DNA of 64,000 nucleotides from Chitinophagales bacterium (lineage in GTDB: Bacteria > Bacteroidota > Bacteroidia > Chitinophagales > Saprospiraceae), in NCBI GenBank assembly GCA_017303475.1, contig JAFLBO010000017.1, positions 1-64,000 on the forward strand, written 5' to 3'. Below the pieces are notes generated by a model, which was given only the letters and a program-made list of their open reading frames with translations, was not told the origin of the DNA and ran no database searches. Both the position numbers and the translations under genes were made by a program. How positions within the stretch are numbered: position 1 is the first letter of the stretch; each line of letters begins with the position of its first letter. Positions 52,401 to 55,159 of the stretch are shown piece after piece.

Positions 52401-54068
52401 TCTCAAACAGATGCAGAACTGGGTATCAACGCGCTGCCAACGGCTTATACCTCCGCTGCGAAGCAGGTTTGGGCACGTGTGGAAAATGCGGCTGGCTGCT
52501 ACGATGTTGATGCACTGCAACTGAGCGTACTGGGCAACCCGGGTCTGGTACTCACGGCACAGGATAACACCTGCTCCGGCGCTGCCCAGGGTGCAGTAAC
52601 CGCCACGGTATTCGATGGTCCGGCAGATTACACCTTCCAGTGGTCTAACGGCACAGTACAAGGTCCGGTGAGCACGGTATCTACGGTGATCAACAGCCTC
52701 AACGCCGGTGCATACGCGGTGACCATCACCGACGGCAACGGTTGCACGGCAACGGCTGCAGCTGAAGTAGAAGATGCAATGGTGTTCAACATCATTCCGA
52801 TCCCGGATTACAATGTTGAAGCGGGAAGTCAGGTTGGTCCGATTGTGCTGCAAACCAGCACCTGGGGCGCCAACTTCATCTGGACCGGTGGTTCAGAGGT
52901 GGGTATGCCAAACGGTGAAACCACGGCTATGTCGCCAATCATTCCGGTATTCACGGCCTTGAACAACACCGTGACCATCACCGTAACGGCCACACTGGGA
53001 GGCTGCACCGCTACAGATCAGTTTGTGGTGAATGCAACCGACCAAATGCCTCCAACGGCAGTTTGTCAGGATATCACCGTAGCACTCGATGCCAACGGCA
53101 ACGCCAATATCTCTGCCATCCAGATCGACGGCGGTTCAACCGACAGCTATGCTGCGGCCAACACCCTGACGCTGGAAGCATCAGCTACTGCGTTCAACCT
53201 GAACAACCTGGGTCAGAACACCGTAACCCTGGTAGTAACAGATCCTGCCGGCAACACGTCTACCTGTGTGGCTATGGTAACGGTAGTAACCGAGCAATTG
53301 GTAGCGCCTACTGCTGCCTTCGCTGAGGTACAAACCCAGCACTGCATGGCTCCGTTCGAGGTGAAATTCACAGACCATTCTGTGGGCGCCCCAACGGCCT
53401 GGTTCTGGAGCTTCCCTGGAGGTACGCCATCGGTATCTACAGATCAGCATCCGGTGGTAACCTATCAGGAGCCTGGTGCGCATGAGGTAACGCTGGTAGC
53501 GGTGAACGCAGTGGGTGAAAGCACGATCACCAAAGAATGCACCACAGTTTATGTGGGTATGCCGGTGGCCGACTTTACGTACACGGCGAGCGAGCTGCAA
53601 GTGGCATTCAACAACCTCACGCAGAACGCTACACACTATAGCTGGAACTTCGGCGATGGTGCAACAAGCACAGAGAAGAACCCAACACACCAGTACGCGC
53701 AGGTAGGTACCTATCTTGTAGAACTGCATGTTGACAACGACTGTGCGGCGCATGTTTACCAGCAGTTGCTGGTACTCGGCTCAGTAGGTACGGATGAAGA
53801 GCAGTGGCTCGAATCCTTCCGCTTGTTCCCGAACCCGAACACCGGTATATTCACAGTAGAAATGCTGGGCAAAGACCGCGGCAAGGGAGAAGTGAACTTC
53901 ATGCTGATGGACGCGCTTGGTCAGGTAATTAAACGCGAAACAGCCGACTTCCGCTCGGGCAACCTGATCCAGGTGTTCGACTACAGCGAGCTGCCGGCTG
54001 CAGTGTATACGTTGGCCATCCAAAACGGCGAAGAGGTGATCTACGCCAAAGTGGTGGTACAGCGATAA
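25416..54068 (+). CDS. Giant SprB-repeat surface adhesin with T9SS sorting domain
   Basis: About 9550 residues, near one megadalton. The frame opens at 25335, but ATG 25416 (or 25419) gives a normal signal peptide (KKQTVFGFVALGVITASTMNAQ, to residue 36). Order: carbohydrate-binding-like domain starting NPSFENG (about 108-255); Ig-like (255-358); 51 SprB units (359-4191); four SdrD-B (4289-4758); a DUF11-like domain (LEKFVNGQDAD) and an unassigned segment; five SdrD-B (5020-5608); 32 SprB units (5608-8110); SdrD-B, propeller and SdrD-B (about 8112-8868); an extra SprB-like unit; HYR-like (about 9207); two PKD domains (9295-9455); and a C-terminal sorting domain (FRLFPNPNTGIFTVEM, from about 9465). 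SprB of Flavobacterium johnsoniae is a gliding adhesin moved by the T9SS-linked motor, so this may be a motility or attachment adhesin (inference). The single frame is unbroken over 28.6 kb. Confidence 0.93.
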   Translation: MMNAFYTLLSDAIQIKKQTVFGFVALGVITASTMNAQVVAPSGNDAPASIEEVVPSNVHHALGSYSNSPTPNNPQPPGGTVFFEDQWSGLVNWTKNQGVPETDCDCPNNKIVNPSFENGTNSWNWWNGNLQTGNYAAQCGSNSGQFQHSGNGGWGGAYQDVANLTVGAPIRLKVYSGVHNTGNKAYVALEFYDVNWDWISDIKTEVNAQLPAMSQYTLNTTIPANTKYVRMVGYCDWDWIKMDMVCLQVICDNVTSGGTIGSDQVACGVSSFNPALLTNITSPSGGSGNLEYMWLKANGPNCPPVGDPAWQQIAGANQATYDPPSISASTCYMRCSRRAGCQDWDGESNIVKVTFDPVINLSTTKVDVKCNGASTGSIDLTVTGGTSPFTYAWSNSKTTQDISGLAAGTYTVTVTDAAGCTKTTSVTINQPAALSLSTTKVNVTCNGGNTGSIDLTVTGGTPGYTYFWTNGATTQDISNLTAGTYTVTVTDANACTKTIATTITQPSVLSLTSTQKNLQCYGATDGDIDLSVTGGTSPYTYSWSNGATVQDLWNIGAGTYTVTVTDANSCTKTMSATITQPADITLTKTITDVKCAGQSNGAIDLTVSGGTPGYKYSWSNAATTQDISNLAAGTYTVTVTDANGCTKTTTAAVNQPGVLTLSTTKVNVACNGGNSGSIDLTVSGGTSPYTYNWSNAATTQDISNLVAGTYTVTVTDANLCTKTIATSITQPASALSVTETHVDVNCNGQNTGSIDATPSGGTTPYTYSWSNGATTQDISNLAAGTYTLTVTDANSCTKTVSAVINQPSALTLSTTKVDVKCNGQSTGSIDLTVSGGTSPYTYSWSNAATTQDISNLAAGTYTVTVTDNKGCTKTTSATITQPAALALSTTQVNVLCNGAASGSIDLTVTGGTSPFTYAWSNGATTQDISNLLVGTYTVTVTDANACTKTTSATIILAPAVLVLTTTKVDVNCNGGNNGSIDLTVTGGNSPYTYLWSNNATTQDVSGLTAGTYTVTVTDANTCTKTTSVTINQPAALTATTTKVDATCGNSNGSVDLTVSGGTSPYTYSWSNSATTQDLTNVGAGTYTVTVTDNKGCTKTASATVNNIGGPSLSSTKVDVKCNGASTGSIDLTVTGGTSPFTYAWSNSATTQDISNLAAGTYTVTVTDANNCTAVTSVNITQPSALSLSNTKVDVLCNGASTGSIDLTVTGGTSPYTYSWSNSATTQDISGLAAGTYTVTVTDANACTKTLSATITQPSALSLTNTKVDVLCNGASTGSIDLSVSGGVSPYTYAWSNSATTQDLSNLAAGTYTVTVTDANNCTKTTSVTINQPAALTLSSTKVDVLCNGNSTGSIDLTVSGGTSPYTYAWSNSATTQDISNLAAGTYTVTVTDANSCTKTLSATITQPAALSLTNTKVEVKCNGGNDGSIDLSVTGGVSPYTYAWSNSATTQDISGLTAGTYTVTVTDANACTKTTSVTINQPAALSLSNTKVDVKCNGASTGSIDLTVSGGTSPYTYAWSNSATTQDISNLAAGTYTVTVTDANNCTKTLSATITQPSALTASTTKVDATCGNSNGSVDLTVSGGTSPYTYAWSNSATTQDLTNVGAGTYTVTITDANNCTKTASATVNNIGGPSLSTTKVDVKCNGASTGSIDLTVTGGTSPYTYAWSNSATTQDISNLAAGTYTVTVTDANYCTAVTSVNITQPSALSLSNTKVDVLCNGASTGSIDLTVTGGTSPYTYAWSNSATTQDISGLAAGTYTVTVTDANACTKTLSATITQPSALSLTNTKVDVLCNGASTGSIDLSVSGGVSPYTYAWSNSATTQDISGLAAGTYTVTVTDANNCTKTTSVTINQPAALTLSSTKVDVLCNGNSTGSIDLTVSGGTSPYTYAWSNSATTQDISNLAAGTYTVTVTDANSCTKTLSATITQPAALSLSSTKVDVLCNGNSTGSIDLSVSGGVSPYTYAWSNSATTQDISNLAAGTYTVTVTDANSCTKTLSATISQPAALSLSNTKTDVLCKGNSTGAIDLSVSGGVSPYTYAWSNSATTQDISNLAAGTYTVTVTDANNCTKTLSATITEPSANLALSTTVTNATCGNANGAIDLTTTGGTSPYTYNWGGGVTTEDRNNLLAGTYTVTVTDANGCTKTVSATVNNLSGPTLDILVTNVSCFGGNNGALDLTVTGGAAPYTYAWSNGATTQDLSNLTAGTFTATVTDANGCVAVRSGTVQQPAQLTLSTTQVNLLCYGTSSGSIDLTVTGGTSPYTYNWENGATTQDRTGLMAGTYTVTVTDANSCTKTISATITQPTDISPIFLPTHISCYGGNNGAIDMTVNGGTPGYTYLWSNGATGQDLINLTAGTYTVTITDANSCTKAVGIILIQPTEITVTETHVNVLCNGASTGSIDLTASGGTGILSYDWSNIPGAGNPQDQSNIAAGTYTVTVTDGNGCTKTLSVTLTEPPALVLSKNVTNVLCFGGNNGAVDLTVSGGVTPYTYNWSNSATTQDISNLTAGTYTVTVTDANSCTKTLTAVVSQPPAALALTETHVNVLCYGNSTGSIDLTVTGGTPAYTYNWSNSATTQDIQNLAAGTYTVTVTDANGCSKTISATITQPNAGLTASATTVNSTCGNANGSVDLTVSGGTSPYTYLWSNNATTQDLTNVLAGTYTVTVTDANGCTKTTSATVNNTGGPTLSETHVNVLCFGNNTGSIDLTVTGGTAPFSYNWTGGVTTQDRSNLTAGNYCVTVTDANNCSATLCITITEPANLVLTETHVDLLCYGTSTGSIDLTVTGGVTPYTYNWGGGITTQDRTGLMAGTYNVTVTDANNCTKTLSVTITQPTDISPIFLPTHITCFGGSNGAIDMTVNGGTPGYTYVWSNGATSQDLVGLTAGTYTVTITDANSCTKAVGIILIQPTQITVTETHVNVLCNGASTGSIDVTASGGTGVLTYDWSHIPGNNNPQDPQNLAAGTYTVTVTDANNCTKTTSVTITEPPALVLSNTKVNVSCFGGSNGSIDLSVSGGVSPYTYLWSNNATTQDISGLTAGTYTVTVTDANACTKTTSVTITEPPVLALSTTQVNVLCHGNATGSIDLTVTGGTPGYSYNWSNGSSLQDPLNLAAGTYTVTVTDLNGCTKTTSVTITEPPALSLSTTVTNVNCNGAATGAIDLTVTGGVSPYTYLWSNNATTQDLSNLAAGTYTVTVTDANGCTKTTSATVQENSSLSATASATPVSCFGGNNGAVDVTVSGGVAPYTYLWSNNATTQDITGLVAGTYTVTVTDNVGCTKTVSATVTEPTILVLSTNVTNVSCFGGNNGAIDLTVSGGTPAYTYNWGGGVTTQDRTNLTAGTYTVTVTDANGCTKTISATVTEPTVIAPSTVVTNVLCNGAATGAIDLSVSGGTPGYTYNWSNNATTQDINNLLAGTYTVTVTDANGCTKTISATVTQPPALALSSIVTNVLCNGAATGVVDITVSGGVSPYTYTWSNNATTQDISNLLAGTYTVTVTDVNGCTKSTSATVTQPTAINLSSSVTNVLCFGGNNGAVDLSVSGGTPGYTYNWSNGTTTQDINTLIAGTYTVTVTDANGCTKTISATVTEPPLLTLSTTKVDVLCNGFSTGSIDLTVTGGTPAFTYAWSNNATTQDVSSLAAGTYTVTVTDANGCSKTTSVTITQPTAISLSVNTTPASCNGNNNGKVMLTVSGGTPAYTFNWSNGATTEDLNNVQAGVYTVTVTDANSCTKTISATVAEPSSLQVSATSAPVSCFGGNNGSIDLSVSGGTPGYTYNWSNSATTQDISGLIAGTYTVTVTDANGCSKILSKVVDQPADLALTTSLTHLLCYGVPTGAIDLTVTGGTTPYTYNWGGGITTQDRSNLFAGTYTVTVTDANGCTKTTSATITQPTDISPVFLPTHISCYGGNNGAIDMTVFGGTPGYTYLWSNGATSQDLINLTAGTYTVTITDANSCTKAVGIILIQPTEITVSETHVNVLCNSASTGSIDLTASGGTGNLTYDWSNIPGNTNPQDQSNIPAGTYTVTVTDANNCTKSLSVTITEPPALTVSTVVTNVSCFGGNNGAVDLTVSGGVTPYTYNWSNGATTQDISGLTVGTYTVTVTDANGCTKTTSATVTQPTVLSLSATATNASCTGVADGSIDLTVTGGTPAYSYNWSNGATVQDPTGLLAGTYTVTVTDANGCSKTISATVLEPSILVTAAVPSACDPDNNTYSVAVTVTWTNAPSTSITVTTTEGGSSTINIALGSSGTQTITVTGLTANGVQDIDVKAAFNANCFHTAADIYDAPLNCTPAEIGNYVWEDKNADGEQDGNEPGIPNVTVTLTGTDQLGNPVNLTTTTDGTGFYIFTDLVPGTYKLTFGQPAGYEPTAQDLVADDKDSDMNPTTFMTINTDLTAGESDLTWDAGFYKLAEIGNYVWEDTDADGIQDGNEDGIPNITVSLTGTDGAGNAVNLTTTTNGTGFYIFEDLVPGTYKLTFGQPAGFEPTVQDNGADDQDSDMNPANFMTINTDLESGESDMTWDAGFFEPAEIGNYVWEDTDGDGIQDGNEDGIPNVTVTLTGTDGAGNAVNLTTTTDGTGFYIFTDLAPGTYKLTFGQPAGYEATAQDEGTDTEDSDADQTTLMTINTVLISGESDMTWDAGFYKPAEIGNYVWLDTDLDGIQDGNEDGIANVTVTLTGTDGAGNAVNLTTTTDANGLYIFDDLAPGTYKLTFTSPGASYELTLQDQGNDAEDSDAAPGTLMTINTVLESGESDLTWDAGFYQPNPSIDLEKFVNGQDADNAPGVILLVPDNNPPTVTFTFTVTNTGNLTLNDVEVTDNIYGAICTIPSLAPGASHTCTITAPAQRGLHTNIATVTGQPVLPNDDPFGPPLDDEDPGNYTGVYINMDKSANKTEVCAGEEVTYTLITRMLGGTTGIEIRNISATDNNMPGNFVCGDSHWVDCAANGGVLCDLDGDCVLDFVDANNDGKSDEEFKWQYTLAINQTTVNVAEDMGEVWYVDPITGVETYIGMAGNDDEVTVTVNPNLCAEIGNYVWEDKNADGIQDGNEDGIAGVTVTLTGTNIDGNPVNLTTTTDADGLYLFSGLVPGDYQVTFGTPTGGYFLSPQDQGNDALDSDAAPGTQQTIVTTLVAGESDLTWDAGFYKLAEIGDYVWEDTDGDGIQDNDENGIPNVTVTLTGTDGAGNPVSLTTTTDGTGFYEFTDLVPGTYKLTFGQPAGFEPTAQDEGGDAEDSDIDQNTLMTTTTDLESGEVDHTWDAGFYQPAEIGNFVWLDTDADGIQDGNEVGIEGVTVTLTGTDGAGNAVNLTSTTDGTGFYIFEDLAPGTYKLTFGQPSGYEPSPADQGGDAEDSDGDPVTLMTINTVLVSGESDLTWDQGFYGNAEIGNYVWEDTDGDGIQDNNENGIPNVTVTLTGTDGAGNPVNLTTTTDGTGFYLFDNLVPGTYKLTFGQPAGYEPTAQDEGSDSEDSDIDPNTLMTITTTLDAGESDLTWDAGFYQPAEIGNYVWFDLDKDGIQDGGNEDGIPNVTVTLTGTDGAGNPVSLTTTTDGTGFYIFEDLAPGTYKLTFGTPGAGYIASPQNQGADDVDSDGNPGTLMTENTVLVSGESDMTWDQGFYQNIDLTTLVVNVSCYQGQNGSIDLTVNGGTAPYTYEWSNGGTTEDLTGLSAGTYTVTVTDVNGFTASTTAIVTEPLQLSVSTSVTDVLCHGGSDGDIDLSVSGGTTPYTYLWSNGATTQDLTNVTAGTYTVTVTDAQGCSMTISATITEPTPLNLSAVAEPVSCFAGSDGTVDLSVSGGVPGYTYQWSNGATTQDLTIVTAGTYTVTVTDTHGCTATTSATVTEPPVLELDVDVTNVSCNGGNTGAIDLSVNGGTPAYSYQWSNGATTQDIFALAAGTYTVTVTDANNCTKTISATVEEATLLNVTAQVTNILCNGLSSGAIDVTVSGGTPGYSYLWNPGAATTEDLSNIPAGEYCITVTDANGCVASLCKTVTQPTALVLTTTEVAVLCNGGGDGSIDLSVSGGVPGYTYLWNNGLTTQDLDGLSAGTYCVTVTDANGCTKTICATITQPPAIDLTDEVVDVSCFGGNNGTINLIVVGGTPPYTYLWDNGATTQDLSNLEAGTYCVTVTDDHDCEAYRCISVGQPTDLQLSVSVTDVACNGGNTGAVDLSVTGGTPGYTYDWQHIPGASNPQDISNLTAGTYTVTVTDTHGCTKVIEAVVEESSSIEATLEVTNVLCFGGNDGDIDLTVNGGTPGYTYLWSYQGRITEDLIDVPAGNYSVTITDAAGCQKIATASVGQPTALNLNATVANVNCNGGSDGSINLSVSGGTPDYSYNWSNGETTEDVNDLTAGTYTVTVTDDHGCTATLVRTIGEPTPLNPGVQVSDVLCFGGNSGSVNLSISGGTPGYTYVWSNGATTQDINNLFVGDYCVTITDAHGCTATICATVNEPTPLELDADITTVVGCTGGNNGAIDLTVTGGTPAYSYNWSTGATTQDINNLVAGTYTVTVTDANACTKVQAFTVDQYGDLALSIDAENPVCAGTFSGSIDLSISGGLAPYVIDWSNLPGNNNPEDQNNLPAGNYSVTVTDENGCTAVANVTLIDPVINLTAVPTPVSCFQGNNGSINLTATGGNGGFSYNWNNGFQGEDPTGLTAGTYTVTVTDSRGCTKTISATVTQPPAITVSSVVTHVSCFGGNNGAINITVGGGTPGYTYLWTPGGQTTQDISGLTAGTYTVTITDANGCTKTGSFTINQPTQLNVSVTQVNNSCFGVNTGDITISVSGGTPGYNYLWSNGATTQNLVNVAPGTYCVTVTDQNSCTKSVCATINQNPEIILTATVTNVSCNGGNNGAINLTVNGGTPAYTFLWNTGATTEDLNNLTAGTYTVTVTDAIGCTRTLSQVVTQPTALALSTSVTNVSCFGGNNGAVNLTVTGGTAPYSFNWGHIPGANDPEDVSGLTAGTYCVTVTDANGCTKSICASVSQPTLLKPTATLEISCAGLATIDLSVSGGTPAGIPPYFYEWSNGETSQDLVDVPTGDTYCVTVTDGNGCVATTCVNVPNVGPIQLSAAVTPASCFGECDGEINLSVTGGTGGFTYFWSPDNQTTQDIDNLCSGIFTVTVTDNRGCKAVGTYVVSQPQNIVLATSTTPAGCTGAGSITVDITHGGVPPFTYDYAWDGPVSGSANNQPDPYTINGLPCGTYTITVTADNGCTKTTTAVVECDGNGIIATATPTPASCGQNNGAVNLTVTGGSAPYTYNWSNGATTQNLSNVAPGTYCVTVTDNAGCSATACATVGSGSNLTATATATGTNCGQNNGTVTIDLTGGAGPYNWSSSYNQNGSSPNEPFTINNVPGGTHTYTVTDANGCTATVTILVPNSTPLTISLTSSPATCGEDNGTITVDVTGGTPDYNYNWTKVGGGNGNGMAMSDPFDISGLSAGTYNITVTDISTGCTATGQVTVNSVSGITLITTPTNAACGQANGSILVDVVGGTPNYTYQWAGPENGNFGPTNNDPYTIADLTPGTYNITVTDGNNCQAFATVTINGAPAITASVSTTNTTCGQANGTATAVGAGGTAPYTFVWSNGGTTGTITNLTAGNYCVTVTDANGCTATACGTVGASNAITATSTSTPAANCVTPNGTITVDVTGGVPNYSYNWVNSTNGASGNNGGIPIPGEPFTITLLQAGNYCVTVTDGNGCTAVTCVTVNGPTPLSLSASATPADCGVNNGSVTVTVITGGGAPYSYNWTGPNGSSGNGTAPTTIFTLGSLNAGTYCFTVTNANGCSATVCAVVESEDCCVANAIVQNATACGTPNGSVTVTITNGVPNYSYNWTGPNGTSGNGNSNVPIFTVNGLGAGNYCFTVTDGSGCVSTVCATVLSNGTFTVTPLHICAPNCGALDGNFILDIAGGQAPFTYSWTGPNGTSGNGISATEPITVDGLGSGDYCITITDASGCLAVFCETIPSPMGLIIGAVPTCATVCGGTNAKISIGVFNGSTPYSYNWVSNSGATGQGTGSGNPFNITGLTAGTYTVTITSAEGCTGTVTTEIENISFLQASAITTGVVCGGTEGTMTVNLENGTGPYVWEGSGLNGGTSTTEPFTISNLGSGTYCLTITDANGCSATVCETVGGNIGGMAFNDFNADCDFGTEEFGLDSVLVYLYECNNPIPVDSVYTDATGNFLFPNLNNYPYRLEFVVIKDSCCLKHSLACAGVGTSVQFINEANCDIKVGYLNPAEYCQLDPDIAFTAFAQGRTDLVDAPVLGLIPYNAANRNALYGQVAANNELIGSVYGLAYDRSNKYLYASAFLKRHVGLGQLGLGGIYRVDYHNGSANPTVTPLYTVPNVGQVTRPADLGAPNEASKDTDAFSKVGKVGLGDMDIMGDNTLWTVNLFNGTLVRVDNILDTANVSSVEIPITSAPTCVNGVFRPLGLKIDCDKIYVGGVCTGENANGTQDNLSASIHMFNVKDSTWTQVLAWDLNLPEYNHGDIVGSVNPNMAQCKEWETWTDVYTERNLVANTGAGEPAQIFNGNFEIVGGGPTGAEFRCRGQALISDIEITREGMMVIAMMDRTGHQFGYRQFRPDTDQGNPISATAGGDVLAAYPVNGVWTLENNGTIPGLNRTSQFGPNSNDGPGGGEFFYDNTRYHHLDAEAGGLLYVPGRDELLGAINNPNTSEYNFGGGVVFYDLFSGAATRNDLTLLDPVNNSVGIGMANTIGDLEAMCDEAPIQIGNYVWNDANEDGIQDPCEDPIPGVLVSLFDGVNGNLLASTITGQNGEYYFTGIGTVNEAWIATPGRDSVHPFHPYKIVFGLNANLSQFDTTESQLAVNGFKYHLTVANTGAGWHKDWNDSDALIADAPNNVWHKYPTIMLTTGMAGCSDHTFDAGFIVDSTCTIIVCEIQQGAAQGQFILTDAGQIIDPQGTATITYHASYAAAEAGNGILSSPYTAANGDQVFARVQQGAVVTIHTVNLEVAPLPVAVSAELGACPETFDGPTAAFNLSNANTKVTGNASGLTVTYYASQTDAELGINALPTAYTSAAKQVWARVENAAGCYDVDALQLSVLGNPGLVLTAQDNTCSGAAQGAVTATVFDGPADYTFQWSNGTVQGPVSTVSTVINSLNAGAYAVTITDGNGCTATAAAEVEDAMVFNIIPIPDYNVEAGSQVGPIVLQTSTWGANFIWTGGSEVGMPNGETTAMSPIIPVFTALNNTVTITVTATLGGCTATDQFVVNATDQMPPTAVCQDITVALDANGNANISAIQIDGGSTDSYAAANTLTLEASATAFNLNNLGQNTVTLVVTDPAGNTSTCVAMVTVVTEQLVAPTAAFAEVQTQHCMAPFEVKFTDHSVGAPTAWFWSFPGGTPSVSTDQHPVVTYQEPGAHEVTLVAVNAVGESTITKECTTVYVGMPVADFTYTASELQVAFNNLTQNATHYSWNFGDGATSTEKNPTHQYAQVGTYLVELHVDNDCAAHVYQQLLVLGSVGTDEEQWLESFRLFPNPNTGIFTVEMLGKDRGKGEVNFMLMDALGQVIKRETADFRSGNLIQVFDYSELPAAVYTLAIQNGEEVIYAKVVVQR
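26492..37990 (+). repeat. SprB repeat block 1 (51 units of ~225 bp)
   Basis: Counted by eye from the recurring C(N/F)G(G/A)xxxGxIDLxVxGG and AGTYTVTVTDANxCTK motifs. Each unit is about 75 residues with two conserved cysteines, one near the start and one in the xCTK segment. The sequences xTYxWSNxATTQDxxxL are almost constant. Similarity between neighbours is highest around 28.5-31.6 kb. The count could be off by one or two. Confidence 0.9.
28525..31212 (+). repeat. 1572-bp higher-order duplication inside SprB block 1
   Basis: Units 10-14 of the block (from about 28525) recur in the same order as units 17-21 (from about 30097), always 1572 bases apart, seven units. Both copies begin with the shortened unit KVDATCGNSNG and then a GGPSLS(S/T)TK unit. 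Long stretches look near-identical at the DNA level, while the last two units of each seven-unit set have diverged. This suggests a recent segmental duplication. Confidence 0.8.
38283..42237 (+). repeat. Nine SdrD-B repeats split by a DUF11-like insert
   Basis: Units start at 38283, 38634, 38985, 39336, then 40476, 40830, 41181, 41532 and 41883, with a period of 351-354 bases. Each begins AEIG[ND][YF]VW and carries DxDxDGIQDxNExGI, VTVTLTGTD and GTYKLTFG motifs, typical Ca2+-binding SdrD-B folds. The 39690-40475 insert encodes a DUF11-like domain and an unassigned Cys-containing segment with DLDGDCVLDFVDANNDG, another likely Ca2+ site. Confidence 0.9.
42240..49740 (+). repeat. SprB repeat block 2 (32 units, progressively divergent)
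   Basis: The same fold as block 1 but more diverse. The first 18 or so units keep the canonical length. From about 46.8 kb the units lengthen, use CGQNNG/CGxxNG in place of CFGGNNG, and insert Gly/Asn loops such as GPNGTSGNG. Cysteine pairs are kept, and several units gain a third or fourth cysteine. The divergence suggests an older block than block 1. Confidence 0.85.
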
Positions 54069-54098
54069 GACAGGAAATTCTTGAGATGGAATATTCAC

Positions 54099-54133
54099 GC
54101 CGCCTCCCGGGAAGCTGGGGGGCGGCTTTTTTT
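54099..54133 (+). terminator. Rho-independent terminator of the SprB giant
   Basis: A 10-bp GC-rich stem (gccgcctccc at 54099-54108 with ggggggcggc at 54117-54126, one G-U pair) and then seven T. It lies 30 bases after the stop codon. Confidence 0.88.
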
Positions 54134-54200
54134 GGGGGGATTTAAAGGGGATAACGCCCAAATCCGACCTCGTAGGTCTTAAACCTACCGGGTCCTAACT

Positions 54201-54998
54201 CTAATACACATTAAACCTTCCCTCACGCAAAAATCCCACCAACACTATCCCAAATTCCTTCGCCGTTTCCACCGCCAAACTGGAGGGCGCGCCCACCGCG
54301 CATACGCAGCGGATGCCGGCCATGGCCGCTTTTTGCAGCAATTCAAAACTGGCGCGGCCGCTCAGCATCAGAATATGTTGATTCAATGGTACCTGGACAT
54401 TTCGTACATAATGCCCTATAAGTTTATCCAACGCATTATGCCTGCCCACGTCCTCCCGCGAAGCAAGTAAATTTCCCTCCGAATCGAACAGGGCACAGGC
54501 ATGCAGCCCGCCTGTAGCGTCAAACGTTTCCTGAGCACTGCGCAGTTTCTCTGGTAAACTGTAAATCACCTCGGGCCGGATCTCCCAGGGCGTTTCCTGC
54601 AACAGACATTCCGCAGAAACAGTAGTCCTGACAGCATCCAGCGATCCCTTGCCGCAGACACCACAACTGGAACTGGTGTAAAAATGCCGTTCCAGTTTTT
54701 GTACATCAAAGGAAAAATCAGGTTGCAGCGATACTGTCACCAGATTATCATCCCAGCCTTTTACAGAAAAAACATCTCCCGCCTGCCGCACGATCCCTTC
54801 AGTAAACAAAAATCCCACGGCCAGGTCCTCATCCGCACCTGGTGTGCGCATGGTGATGGAAATATTCTTGCTTTTACGCTGCTTTAAAGGCCCATATTCC
54901 ACCCGTATCTCCAGCGGTTCCTCCACCGCCAGCAGATCAGTCGTGTCTTGAAAGGTATCGCCTTTGTATTTTCGGATTTGGACGGATTTGGTGTGCAT
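54201..54998 (-). CDS. fdhD: FdhD, sulfurtransferase for formate dehydrogenase
   Basis: 265 residues, the normal length. FdhD takes sulfur from a cysteine desulfurase and places it on the molybdenum cofactor before insertion into formate dehydrogenase. The catalytic CxxC is C112/C115 in SSCGVCGKGSLD. Other signatures are TGGLHACALFD, REDVGRHNALDKLIG, LSGRASFELLQKA and VGAPSSLAVETAKEFG. It lies downstream of mobA on the same strand with 140 bases between, a stretch filled by short tandem repeats, so the two are likely co-transcribed. No formate dehydrogenase gene is in the window; its substrate enzyme must be encoded elsewhere. Confidence 0.95.
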   Translation of the reverse strand: MHTKSVQIRKYKGDTFQDTTDLLAVEEPLEIRVEYGPLKQRKSKNISITMRTPGADEDLAVGFLFTEGIVRQAGDVFSVKGWDDNLVTVSLQPDFSFDVQKLERHFYTSSSCGVCGKGSLDAVRTTVSAECLLQETPWEIRPEVIYSLPEKLRSAQETFDATGGLHACALFDSEGNLLASREDVGRHNALDKLIGHYVRNVQVPLNQHILMLSGRASFELLQKAAMAGIRCVCAVGAPSSLAVETAKEFGIVLVGFLREGRFNVY

Positions 54999-55013
54999 GT
55001 ATGGAGTTTTTTT

Positions 55014-55159
55014 ACCACTAAGGCACTTAGGGCACTAAGAGCCTTAGTGGTTTTTTCCAAAAAATTTGTGCCTCTTAGTGCCCTCAGTGCCTTAGTGGTT
55101 TTTCCAAGAAATTTGTGCCTCTTAGTGCCCTCAGTGCCTTAGTGGTTTTTTCCCAAAAA
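55014..55159. repeat. Tandem 47-48-bp repeats ending inside mobA
   Basis: Two full units (55041-55088 and 55089-55135, each starting gccttagtgg and ending gccctcagt) and a partial third (55136-55159). A flanking segment at 55014-55052 forms an 11-bp hairpin (accactaaggc / gccttagtggt). The last partial unit overlaps the 3' end of mobA and supplies its stop codon. Such CCACTAAGGCAC-type repeats lie between genes here and may be mobile or slippage-derived. Confidence 0.85.
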
